Assembly (NCBI RefSeq): GCF_002733955.1
Contig: NZ_NVXQ01000001.1
Coordinates: 1-64,000, forward strand
DNA: 64,000 bases
Direction of reading: 5' to 3'
Origin: Hoeflea sp.
Lineage (GTDB): Bacteria; Pseudomonadota; Alphaproteobacteria; Rhizobiales; Rhizobiaceae
In this document: positions 56,545 through 64,000 of the stretch, one piece after another
How positions within the stretch are numbered: position 1 is the stretch's first letter
How the letters are laid out: the number at the start of each line of letters is the position of its first letter
Program-made: the position numbers and the translations under genes
Notes under the pieces: model-generated
What the model saw: only the letters and a program-made list of their open reading frames with translations
Database searches by the model: none
Told to the model about the DNA's origin: nothing

Positions 56545-58073
56545 GCGTGTGCTGTCCTTGCGGCGCTGCCGTTGTCTGTCGGCACAGCCCCGGTTACTGC
56601 GGTCAGGATCTCGTTGAGATCCACGTTCTCGTTGCGGAATTCGGCCGAGACGGAATGCTCGGTCATGACGATGATGCGGTCGGCCACTTCCAGTGCCTCG
56701 TCGAGCTCGGAGACGAACACCAGCGTCGCGCGGTTTGTCGCTGTCTCGCGGATCTTGCGGCCAATGTCGCGGCGGGCGCGGATATCGACGCCCTGGAAGG
56801 GCTCGTCGAGCAGCAGCAGCCGGCATTCCTCGGCCAGCCAGCGCGCCAGCATCACCTTCTGCTGGTTGCCGCCTGAAAGCGTGCCGATGGAATCGGCGTT
56901 GCCCTGGCAGACGATCGACAGCGCCCCGATCATCTCGTCAGCGGTTTTGCGCTCGTCGGAGCGGCGGACGAAGGAAAGGTTCGAATAGCGCGCCAGGAAG
57001 GGCAGGGTGATGTTGCGGGTGATGTCGAAATCGGCAACCACCGCATTGTTCGCGCGATCCTTGGCCGACATGAACACGCCGCGCCTGATGGCTGCTTGAG
57101 GGCTGGCGGGCGCATAATCTTGGCCATCGATCCGGATCTGCCCGCTTGCTGGCCTGCCAAGACCGAACAGGCTCTGGGCGAATGCGCTCTTGCCGCTGCC
57201 GAGCAGCCCGGTCACGGCGACAACCTCGTTTTCGCACAGATCGAGGTCGAAGGGCGCGCTGCCGGGCAGCAGCCGCAGGTCCTTGATCTCGAGCACGCGC
57301 TTGCCCGGCGCGGCAATGGTAATGTCCGCATCGGTCATCCGGTGCCCGAGCATGGCGTTGACAGCACCTTCATAGTCGAGGCTTTCACCTTCAAAGACGC
57401 CGGAGATTTCACCGTCGCGCATCGAAACGATCCGGTCGGCGATGCGGCGGATATCGGACATGCGGTGCGAGATGTAGAGAACGGCGACACCCTTGGCCGA
57501 CAGGCGCTCGATCAGCAGGAACAACCGTTCCGCCTCCGACGCCGACAGCGACGAGGTCGGCTCGTCGAGAATGAGCAATTGCGGGTCATGCGCCATCGCA
57601 CGGGCAATCGCGATCAGCTGACGGTCGGCGACGCCAAGTTCTGCGACCGATTGCCGGACATTGAGCGATAATCCCATCTGGCTGGCGATGCGCTCCGCCT
57701 CGGCATAGTTCTTCTGCCGCTTGAGAAAGAAGCCGTAACCCGGTTCGGCCAGCCGGTCGATCAGCAGGTTGGAGGCGACATCAAGGTCCGGGATGACGCC
57801 GTCATTGATGTTCTGGTGCACGGTCACCACACCGGCGCGAATGGCTTCGGACGGGGATGACGGCCGGAAATCCTTGCCGAGCAGGCTGATGGAACCGGCG
57901 TCGAGGTGGTGCACGCCGCTCAGGATCTTCACGAGTGTGGATTTGCCCGCGCCATTGGCGCCCATCAGCACGGTGACGGATCCGGCAGGCAGCGACAGGT
58001 TCAGCTGTTTGAGGACACGATTGTCCCCGAACGACTTGTTGACGCCGCGCAGATCGCAAAGAGTTCCGTTCAT
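56541..58073 (-). CDS. Sugar ABC transporter ATPase (third importer)
   Basis: 510 residues, tandem modules. Walker A GANGAGKST near residue 37, LGVADRQLIAIARAM, Walker B LLILDEPTSSL; second module GLLGSGKSA (this Walker A is less degenerate than usual), LSGGNQQKVMLARWL and LLLDEPFQGVD. GGGAGG precedes the ATG. The gene is divergent from mtnK across a 123-base gap that holds the SorC-type sites. Confidence 0.9.
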   Translation of the reverse strand: MNGTLCDLRGVNKSFGDNRVLKQLNLSLPAGSVTVLMGANGAGKSTLVKILSGVHHLDAGSISLLGKDFRPSSPSEAIRAGVVTVHQNINDGVIPDLDVASNLLIDRLAEPGYGFFLKRQKNYAEAERIASQMGLSLNVRQSVAELGVADRQLIAIARAMAHDPQLLILDEPTSSLSASEAERLFLLIERLSAKGVAVLYISHRMSDIRRIADRIVSMRDGEISGVFEGESLDYEGAVNAMLGHRMTDADITIAAPGKRVLEIKDLRLLPGSAPFDLDLCENEVVAVTGLLGSGKSAFAQSLFGLGRPASGQIRIDGQDYAPASPQAAIRRGVFMSAKDRANNAVVADFDITRNITLPFLARYSNLSFVRRSDERKTADEMIGALSIVCQGNADSIGTLSGGNQQKVMLARWLAEECRLLLLDEPFQGVDIRARRDIGRKIRETATNRATLVFVSELDEALEVADRIIVMTEHSVSAEFRNENVDLNEILTAVTGAVPTDNGSAARTAHA

Positions 58074-58106
58074 GCTGTCCTCCCGCTATGATGAAAACAG
58101 CAGCAA

Positions 58107-58135
58107 TGACAAAAGTCAATACGTATTGACAAATG
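58107..58135. promoter_or_regulatory. Candidate SorC operator region of the importer/mtnK divergent promoter
   Basis: TGACAAAAGTCA (58107-58118) is followed by the overlapping perfect 16-bp palindrome GTCAATACGTATTGAC (58115-58130) and TTGACAAATG (58126-58135). TGACAAAAGTCA reads TGACTTTTGTCA on the other strand, identical to 61604-61615 in the sorC/aldolase promoter. TTGACA here is also a plausible -35 box for mtnK, so binding could block transcription. Confidence 0.65.
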
Positions 58136-58196
58136 ATTGATACCGACACTAGGCTTGGCCGACAAATAGCCTCGACTGTCAATTGGGAGGATAGTT

Positions 58197-59459
58197 TTGA
58201 GCAACAACTACAAACCTTTATCGCCGGAGAGCCTGGGCCAGCGGCTGGGTGAACTCGACGTCATGAAAAAGGCCGTCGGCGGCAATGTCGACGCCTGGAC
58301 GGTGCGGGAAGTCGGCGACGGCAACCTCAACCTCGTCTTTATTGTGGAAGGCGATGCCGGCAGCGTGATTGTCAAGCAGGCGCTTCCTTACGTGCGCCTG
58401 GTCGGTGACAGCTGGCCTTTGCCGCTCAAGCGGGCCTTCTTCGAATATCATGCCTTGATCCGTCAGGAAGCGCGGGATCCGGGCAGCGTGCCCGAAGTCC
58501 TGCATTTTGATGAGGAGCAGGCGCTGATCATCATGGAACGCCTGCAGCCGCATATTATTTTGCGCCAGCAGACCATGGAAGGGCGCAAGGTTGCGGGACT
58601 GGGCAAGACCTTGGGATTGTTTGCTGCGCGCACGGCGTTTCGTGGGTCGGATTTGTCAATGGCGGCCAGGGACAAGAAGGCCGATGTGGCTTTGTTCGCC
58701 GACAATGTAGAGCTGTGCGACATCACCGAATCGCTCGTCTTCACGGACCCCTATTACGATGCGGAGATGAACCGGCACACCACGCCGCAGCTTGACGGCA
58801 TTGTTGCCGAGCTGCGCAATGACATCGCGCTCAAGGTTGAAGTTCAGCACATGAAGCGTGCCTTCACCTCGCGTGGTGAAACCATGTGCCACGGCGATCT
58901 GCATGCCGGCTCGATCATGGTCACCGACGATGAGGCACGGATCATCGATCCGGAGTTTGCCTATTACGGACCTTTCGGCTTCGACATCGGCATGCTGATA
59001 GGCAACTATCTGATGGCCTACCACGCCATGCCGGCCCACATCGCCGATGCCGACAAGTGCAGCGAGTTTCAGGACTGGATTCTTTCCGTGATCGAGGAAA
59101 CCTGGTCGGTCTTCCGGGAAGAGTTCCTGCGGCTGTGGCGCACCGAGCGCAGCGGCATCCTGTATCCCAAGGCGCTTTACGAGGATCAGGGGCATGATTT
59201 TGCCTCCGAAAGTGCCGCCGAACAGCTGCTGGCAGAGATCTTCCGCGATCTCGTCGGCTTCGCCGGCATTGAAATGCATCGCCGCATTCTCGGGCTGGCG
59301 CATGTCGCCGAGCTCGATACCATCGAGGATGAAGACCTCAAGGCACGCTGCGAAGCCAGGTGCCTGAAGCTGGGGCAGTTCCTTGTCATCAACAGAAATC
59401 GCCTGACGGGCATGGATGCCGTACTGGCAGCAGCGCGGCGCGCTGAAACGGGAGCATAG
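58197..59459 (+). CDS. mtnK: S-methyl-5-thioribose kinase
   Basis: 420 residues from a TTG at 58197 with GGGAGG 6 bases upstream. The fold is protein-kinase-like: [13 protein letters not shown] (nucleotide loop, 40-52), catalytic [12 protein letters not shown] (HGDLH 232-236), metal Asp251 in [17 protein letters not shown]. It phosphorylates 5-methylthioribose, and in many bacteria 5-deoxyribose, at C1 with ATP. Two bases separate it from mtnA. No methylthioadenosine nucleosidase or phosphorylase is present in the window, so the free sugar probably enters from outside through the neighbouring importer. Confidence 0.92.
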   Translation: MSNNYKPLSPESLGQRLGELDVMKKAVGGNVDAWTVREVGDGNLNLVFIVEGDAGSVIVKQALPYVRLVGDSWPLPLKRAFFEYHALIRQEARDPGSVPEVLHFDEEQALIIMERLQPHIILRQQTMEGRKVAGLGKTLGLFAARTAFRGSDLSMAARDKKADVALFADNVELCDITESLVFTDPYYDAEMNRHTTPQLDGIVAELRNDIALKVEVQHMKRAFTSRGETMCHGDLHAGSIMVTDDEARIIDPEFAYYGPFGFDIGMLIGNYLMAYHAMPAHIADADKCSEFQDWILSVIEETWSVFREEFLRLWRTERSGILYPKALYEDQGHDFASESAAEQLLAEIFRDLVGFAGIEMHRRILGLAHVAELDTIEDEDLKARCEARCLKLGQFLVINRNRLTGMDAVLAAARRAETGA

Positions 59460-59461
59460 GA

Positions 59462-60565
59462 ATGAAGGTTGGCGATACGCACTACCGGTCGATCTGGTTT
59501 GATGGTGAAAAGTCCAGGGTCATGATCATTGACCAGCGCTGGCTGCCGCACGAATTCCGGGTGGTCGAACTCGACACGCTGGATGAATTTGCCACGGCGA
59601 TCCGTGACATGTGGGTGCGGGGTGCGCCGCTGATTGGCGCCACTGCCGCCTATGGCGTCGCCATCGAGATGCAGCGCAATGCTTCCGATGCCTCGCTCGA
59701 CAATGCCTGGGAACGGCTACACGAAACACGTCCGACCGCGGTCAACCTGCGCTGGGCGCTGGATGAGATGCGCCAGGCGTTGTCCGGTCTCCCTGAAGGC
59801 GAGCGGGCTGCCGCCGCCTTCCGCAAGGCCGAAGAGATCTGCGATGCCGATGTAGAGACCAACCGGATGATCGGCGTCCACGGTCTCGAGATCATCAAGA
59901 AGATCGCCGCCACCAAGAAGCCGGGTGAAGCGGTCAACATTCTCACCCATTGCAATGCCGGCTGGCTGGCGACGGTGGATTGGGGCACGGCCACCTCGCC
60001 GATGTATCATGCCGCGACGGCAGGGATCCCGATCCATGTCTGGGTCGACGAAACCCGCCCGCGCAACCAGGGTGCCCAGCTCACCAGTTGGGAAATGAAC
60101 AGCCACGGCATCCCGCACCATCTCATCGTCGACAATGCAGGTGGTCATCTGATGCAGCACGGCGAAGTCGATCTGGTCATTGTCGGTACCGACCGGACCA
60201 CTGCTTCGGGCGATGTCTGCAACAAGATCGGCACCTATCTCAAGGCGCTGGCCGCCCACGACAACAATGTGCCGTTCTATGTGGCCCTGCCGTCGAGCAC
60301 GATCGACTGGACCGTCGATGACGGTGTCCGCGAGATCCCGATCGAGGAGCGTGACGACCGCGAGGTCACCCATGTCTTCGGACGGCTTGAAGACGGCAGC
60401 GTGACCTCGGTTCAGATCTCGCCCGACGGCACCCCGGGCGGCAACCCGGCCTTTGACGTTACCCCGGCGCGGCTGGTTACCGGCCTGATCACCGAGCGCG
60501 GTGTTGCCGAAGCCACCCGCGAAGGCTTGTTGGGACTGTTTCCGGAGCGCCGCGACGCAGCCTGA
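59462..60565 (+). CDS. mtnA: S-methyl-5-thioribose-1-phosphate isomerase
   Basis: 367 residues. [15 protein letters not shown] (53-67), the catalytic Cys164 in [29 protein letters not shown] and Asp244 in [18 protein letters not shown] are the family hallmarks. It converts methylthioribose 1-phosphate (or 5-deoxyribose 1-phosphate) to the ribulose 1-phosphate form. That product is the substrate of both the second RLP and, by analogy, the class II aldolase nearby. Downstream mtnB, mtnC, mtnD genes of the methionine salvage pathway are not in the window. Confidence 0.92.
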   Translation: MKVGDTHYRSIWFDGEKSRVMIIDQRWLPHEFRVVELDTLDEFATAIRDMWVRGAPLIGATAAYGVAIEMQRNASDASLDNAWERLHETRPTAVNLRWALDEMRQALSGLPEGERAAAAFRKAEEICDADVETNRMIGVHGLEIIKKIAATKKPGEAVNILTHCNAGWLATVDWGTATSPMYHAATAGIPIHVWVDETRPRNQGAQLTSWEMNSHGIPHHLIVDNAGGHLMQHGEVDLVIVGTDRTTASGDVCNKIGTYLKALAAHDNNVPFYVALPSSTIDWTVDDGVREIPIEERDDREVTHVFGRLEDGSVTSVQISPDGTPGGNPAFDVTPARLVTGLITERGVAEATREGLLGLFPERRDAA

Positions 60566-60592
60566 TGATCACTCGCCTGGGGCGCAAATGTC

Positions 60593-61564
60593 TCAGGCGA
60601 GCGCCATCATTGCTGCGGCACAACTCTGGTTGGTGACCAGATGGGTGGCATATCCGCCCTTGATCGCAGCAATGGCAGCCGGCACGCGTTCTTCGCCCAC
60701 CGAGACCAGGATGCCCATGTCGCGGTGGCGCAATTCTTCCAGCTCGATGCCCATCATCCGGTCATCCAGCGGGCCGCTGACAGGGTCGCCCTTGGCATCG
60801 ATGAAGCGTCCGCACATCACCCCGACCGCGCCGTTGGCAATATAGTCTTCCAGCTCCTGCTGTGTCGCAACGCCACTCGAAGCGACGTGGCTGTCGGGAT
60901 TGCAGGACCCGACGGCGAACAGCGTCTTGTTGCAGTCGCTGATGGCATCGAGCTGCCTGGCGATCAGCGATTCCGCGCGCAGCGTGGCCGCGATCTCGGC
61001 GGTGCTCAAAATGGCCGGCACATGCAGGTTGATGCACTTGGCGGAGAATTTGCGCGCCACATTGGAGGAACAGACATCGGCCGAAAATCCGTAGGGCGTG
61101 GCCATCGAACCAACCAGCTGCAACACGGTGAGGTCGGGTATGTTGGTCTGTTCAAGCCGCTCGGCAACATCATAGATGGTCTTGCCCCAAGCCACGCCGA
61201 GCCTGTCGCCGGGCTCGAGAAGGCTTGGCAGCCAGTCGGCGGCCCCGCGAATGATGCGGCTTGCGTGGTCGTCCTGACCGCCGGTCCCGTCGGGGAGCAC
61301 ATAGGCCGCCTTGAGTCCGAACCGTTCGCGCAGGTCCAGCGCCGCACGGTGGGTGTTGAAGGCTTCTGGTGACAATTTGGTGTGGATGTAGCCGCGTTCG
61401 CGGGCTTCCTGCAGATAATTGACCACCGTCGCTCGCGACACCAGCAGCTTGTTGGCGATCTCGCTCTGATTGAGACCGTCGTGGTAATAAAGCCACGCGG
61501 TTTCGACGACGATATCCTCGCCGCTGATCTGCTTGGTAGAGCGCCTGGTCGAGTTCTGAGGCAT
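60593..61564 (-). CDS. SorC-family sugar-binding transcriptional regulator
   Basis: 323 residues. N-terminal helix-turn-helix in AWLYYHDGLNQSEIANKLLV and SRATVVNYLQEARERG, followed by the SorC sugar-phosphate-binding domain with LGVAWGKTIYDVAERL, QLVGSMA and GRFIDAKGDPV. It is divergent from the aldolase gene and convergent with mtnA. Matching operator-like sites in its own promoter, upstream of mtnK/importer and upstream of the transketolase-RLP operon make it the likely local regulator, with a ketose or aldose phosphate as signal. Confidence 0.88.
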   Translation of the reverse strand: MPQNSTRRSTKQISGEDIVVETAWLYYHDGLNQSEIANKLLVSRATVVNYLQEARERGYIHTKLSPEAFNTHRAALDLRERFGLKAAYVLPDGTGGQDDHASRIIRGAADWLPSLLEPGDRLGVAWGKTIYDVAERLEQTNIPDLTVLQLVGSMATPYGFSADVCSSNVARKFSAKCINLHVPAILSTAEIAATLRAESLIARQLDAISDCNKTLFAVGSCNPDSHVASSGVATQQELEDYIANGAVGVMCGRFIDAKGDPVSGPLDDRMMGIELEELRHRDMGILVSVGEERVPAAIAAIKGGYATHLVTNQSCAAAMMALA

Positions 61565-61586
61565 TTCAATCCATCATCAATATATA

Positions 61587-61619
61587 CATTTGACAATAGA
61601 CGATGACTTTTGTCAAATG
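61587..61619. promoter_or_regulatory. Long inverted repeat, SorC operator between sorC-type and aldolase genes
   Basis: CATTTGACAA (61587-61596) and TTGTCAAATG (61610-61619) are a perfect 10-bp inverted repeat; TGACTTTTGTCA (61604-61615) lies within it. TTGACA elements on both strands fall in the repeat, so one bound regulator could shut both promoters. Confidence 0.7.
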
Positions 61620-61648
61620 CAGCGAATTCACATGGGCAGGAGAAGGTA

Positions 61649-63721
61649 ATGCGGCAAAACAGGTGGAATGACAAGGAAGCCCAGGCGCGGGTGGACGCAG
61701 CAGGCTCGGATCCCGCCGATCAGACACTGGCGCTCAGGGTCTATTCGTCCCGCATCATCGGCGCGGATCCCGACCTTGTCATGCATGGCGGCGGCAACAC
61801 CTCGGTCAAGACCGAGCGCAAGGACCTGTTCGGCAACCTCCAGAAGGTGCTGCACGTCAAGGGCAGCGGGTGGGACCTCGACACGCTTGAAGCGCCCGGT
61901 CTGCCCGGTGTCCGGCTGGCGCCGCTGCTCGAGATGCGCAAGCTCGACGCCTTGTCTGACGAAGACATGGTCAACATGCAGCGCTCCAACCTGCTTGATT
62001 CGAGCGCCCCCAACCCGTCGGTCGAAACCCTGCTGCACGCCTTCCTGCCGCACAATTTTGTCGACCACACCCACGCTACGGCGTTTCTGGCGCTGGCAAA
62101 CCTGCCTGATGCCGAAGCTGCGATCCATGAGATCTTCGGTGACCGGCTGGCTGTTGTGCCCTACATCATGCCCGGTTTCGCGCTGGCCAAAAAGGCGGCC
62201 GAAGTGTTTGACGCCAATCCCGACTGCGAAGGCCTGATCCTGCTCAAGCATGGCCATTTCACCTTCGGCGCAACGGCGCGCGAAAGTTATGACAAGGTCA
62301 TCGAGCACACCAACATGGTCGAGGAATGGCTGGCCGCCCGTGCCAACGGCCGCAGCTTTGATCTCACCGTCCAGCGCGACCGCTCCATACCGGATGCGGA
62401 CCTGGCCGCACCGGTCCTTCCGCTCTTGCGCGGCGCGATCGGTCGTCTGCGAGGCGCGCATCACGCAAGCGCCCCGCGGCCGGTGGTGATGGACGTCAGA
62501 AGCGGCGAGGCGATCGACGCTTTCCTGCATCGCGGTGATCTCGAACAGCTGGCCCAACGCGGGGTCGCATCGCCCGATCATGTCATTCGCACCAAGGGCC
62601 GCATGCTGGTTCTCGGCAAGCAGGATCTGGCCAGCGGACGCGAGGGCATTCAGGCGCGAGTGGATGAGTTCGCCAAGGCTTACCATGCGATGTTCGACGC
62701 CCAGAACCAGCGGGTCGGCGGCGGCAAGGTGATGCTGGAGCCGCACCCCTGCGTCGCTTGGGTCGAAGGGCTCGGCATTATCGGCATCGGCAAGGATGCA
62801 TCGGCCGCTGCTGCCGCCGCTGATATTGCCGAACAGACCGTCGAAGTCATGACGCTCGGCGAAGCGGCCGGCGGGTTCCGCCCCATTGGTCCGGATGATC
62901 TGTTCGACATGGAGTACTGGTCGCTCGAGCAGGCCAAGCTGGCAAAGGCTGCCGCCAAGCCCTTCACCGGGCAGGTGGTGGCCGTCACCGGCGGCGCCGG
63001 CGCCATCGGGCTTGCGACGGCCAAGGCCTTTGCGCGTGAGGGCGCAGCGATCGCCCTGATCGATTTCAACGCCGAGGCCTGCAAGGCCGCCGCCGCCGCG
63101 ATCGGACCGAATTGCCTTGCCGTGGTCGCCGATCTGACCGCAAAGGGTGCAGCAGACAAGGCCGTGGCCGAGATCGTTGAACGCTTCGGTGGCCTCGATG
63201 TGCTGGTGTCCAACGCCGGCGCCGCCATTCAGGGCATGCTGCTCGATTTCGACGAGGACACGCTGCGCTCGAGCTTCGAGCTCAATTTCTTTTCCCATCT
63301 CGCCATGGCGCGCGCTGCGGCACGGGTGTTCGCGGCGCAGGAGCATGGCGGCCAGATGCTGTTCAACGTCTCCAAGCAGGCGGTCAACCCGGGCAAGGGC
63401 TTTGGCGCCTACGGGCTTCCCAAGGCCGCAACCTTCTTCCTGGTCCGGCAACTGGCGCTTGAACTCGGCGGCTCCGGCGTCAGGGTCAACGGCGTCAATG
63501 CCGACCGCATCCGCTCCGGCCTGCTGACCGACGACTTCATCAAGTCCCGCGCCGAGGCGAGAGGTGTGTCCGCGTCCGATTACATGGCCGGCAACCTGCT
63601 CAAGGCAGAGGTCGAAGCGCATCATGTCGCCGATGCTTTCATGGCGCTGGCGAAGTCAGAGCGGACCACGGCCCATGTCATCACCGTCGATGGCGGCAAC
63701 ATCGAGGCCGCATTACGTTAG
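61649..63721 (+). CDS. Class II aldolase/short-chain dehydrogenase fusion (RhaD-like)
   Basis: 690 residues from the ATG at 61649 (GGAGAAGG upstream). The N-terminal class II aldolase domain has HGGGNTSVK (46-54), zinc ligands His140 and His142 in VDHTHATAF and a His in LLKHGHFTFG (201/203). The C-terminal SDR domain begins near 444 with TGGAGAIG and has NVSKQAV, the YGLPK pair near 588 and a final VDGGNIEAALR. In rhizobia such fusions split rhamnulose 1-phosphate to DHAP and lactaldehyde and oxidise the aldehyde. Beside mtnK and mtnA, cleavage of (methylthio/deoxy)ribulose 1-phosphate is more likely. No rhamnose genes are seen. Confidence 0.85.
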   Translation: MRQNRWNDKEAQARVDAAGSDPADQTLALRVYSSRIIGADPDLVMHGGGNTSVKTERKDLFGNLQKVLHVKGSGWDLDTLEAPGLPGVRLAPLLEMRKLDALSDEDMVNMQRSNLLDSSAPNPSVETLLHAFLPHNFVDHTHATAFLALANLPDAEAAIHEIFGDRLAVVPYIMPGFALAKKAAEVFDANPDCEGLILLKHGHFTFGATARESYDKVIEHTNMVEEWLAARANGRSFDLTVQRDRSIPDADLAAPVLPLLRGAIGRLRGAHHASAPRPVVMDVRSGEAIDAFLHRGDLEQLAQRGVASPDHVIRTKGRMLVLGKQDLASGREGIQARVDEFAKAYHAMFDAQNQRVGGGKVMLEPHPCVAWVEGLGIIGIGKDASAAAAAADIAEQTVEVMTLGEAAGGFRPIGPDDLFDMEYWSLEQAKLAKAAAKPFTGQVVAVTGGAGAIGLATAKAFAREGAAIALIDFNAEACKAAAAAIGPNCLAVVADLTAKGAADKAVAEIVERFGGLDVLVSNAGAAIQGMLLDFDEDTLRSSFELNFFSHLAMARAAARVFAAQEHGGQMLFNVSKQAVNPGKGFGAYGLPKAATFFLVRQLALELGGSGVRVNGVNADRIRSGLLTDDFIKSRAEARGVSASDYMAGNLLKAEVEAHHVADAFMALAKSERTTAHVITVDGGNIEAALR

Positions 63722-63931
63722 GCGGTCAGGCGCATCGGCACCGCGCCGCTGCGCCTGCGACGCTTTGTCCCTCATCTTCCGGTCGGCGGTTTGATGGTGC
63801 TCAGATATCCACAATTGCAAGCCACAACGGCGAAATCTCTTGCGATTTGCGGGTCCGGCGCTGCCTGACCGAAAGTCTTCGTTTACCAATGGGGCAAACG
63901 GGGGCGCGGCCAATGCCCGGTTTCTCTCATC

Positions 63932-63948
63932 ATATTGCAAAGCAATAT
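63932..63948. promoter_or_regulatory. Inverted repeat in the promoter of a gene beyond the window
   Basis: ATATTGC and GCAATAT flank an AAA centre. The last bases (AAGGGAGA) look like a ribosome site, so a plus-strand gene probably starts just past position 64000. Otherwise the 279 bases after the aldolase gene hold nothing I recognise. Confidence 0.35.
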
Positions 63949-64000
63949 CGATTTGGATTGCTTTAGGTCAGGAAAGATGATCTTTTTGCATAAGGGAGAA

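Noticed and set aside
61628-63625. 665-residue minus-strand open frame
   Set aside because: Antisense of the aldolase/SDR fusion, whose zinc and SDR motifs prove the coding strand.
61649-63721. L-rhamnose catabolic locus
   Set aside because: Only the aldolase/SDR type fits; rhamnose isomerase, rhamnulokinase and a rhamnose-type transporter set are missing, and mtnK/mtnA flank it.

Overview
The window is a GC-rich, densely packed catabolic region of an alphaproteobacterium, most likely a member of the Hyphomicrobiales (Rhizobiales; Rhizobiaceae or Hoeflea-like relatives). The reasons are the large number of binding-protein sugar importers, the aldolase/short-chain-dehydrogenase fusion typical of rhizobia, the apiose/apionate-type enzymes, and a rhizobial intergenic palindromic element near 54.2 kb. 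I see no rRNA, tRNA, CRISPR array, insertion sequence, integrase or prophage gene. About 55 protein genes fill the window. Many adjacent genes overlap by a few bases, which marks tight operons.

Region 1 (1-11 kb) looks like a sugar-acid module. It has the end of a 2-oxoglutarate-semialdehyde dehydrogenase, a stand-alone IspD-like cytidylyltransferase, a GntR regulator, a DHDPS-family 2-keto-3-deoxy-sugar-acid enzyme, an IlvD/Edd-family dehydratase, an importer (two permeases, ATPase, binding protein) and a second GntR regulator. Together these resemble a non-phosphorylating (Weimberg-type) pentose route to 2-oxoglutarate. Region 2 (11.1-12.1 kb) is a TetR regulator with a small multidrug-resistance pump. 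Region 3 (12.1-28.2 kb) has two divergent operons: a CoA-dependent beta-oxidation operon whose core order (hydratase/dehydrogenase fusion, CoA ligase, thiolase, large and small acyl-CoA dehydrogenases) matches the pim operon for dicarboxylic acids, and an IclR regulator followed by a complete branched-chain-amino-acid-type importer.

Region 4 (28.3-38.7 kb) is a probable D-apiose operon: fucose-isomerase-like isomerase, split transketolase and FGGY kinase, divergent from an importer with a DUF2291 lipoprotein and followed by a DeoR regulator. Region 5 (38.7-50.8 kb) is a probable apionate module: DUF1537 kinase, a first RuBisCO-like protein (RLP), D-apionate lactonase, SMP-30 lactonase, a second importer, D-apionate oxidoisomerase and a NanR-like GntR regulator.

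Region 6 (51-63.7 kb) is the most unusual part. A second split transketolase is fused in one operon with a second RLP of the methylthioribulose-phosphate isomerase type. It is followed by a third sugar importer, methylthioribose kinase (mtnK), methylthioribose-1-phosphate isomerase (mtnA), a SorC-family regulator and a class II aldolase/SDR fusion. A shared TGAC(A/T)TTTGTC-type site lies in the promoter of each of these transcription units, suggesting one regulon. I propose a salvage pathway for exogenous 5-methylthioribose or 5-deoxyribose in which the RLP product is cleaved by a dedicated transketolase, with the aldolase as a parallel branch. This is inference from sequence and context; none of it has been tested here.
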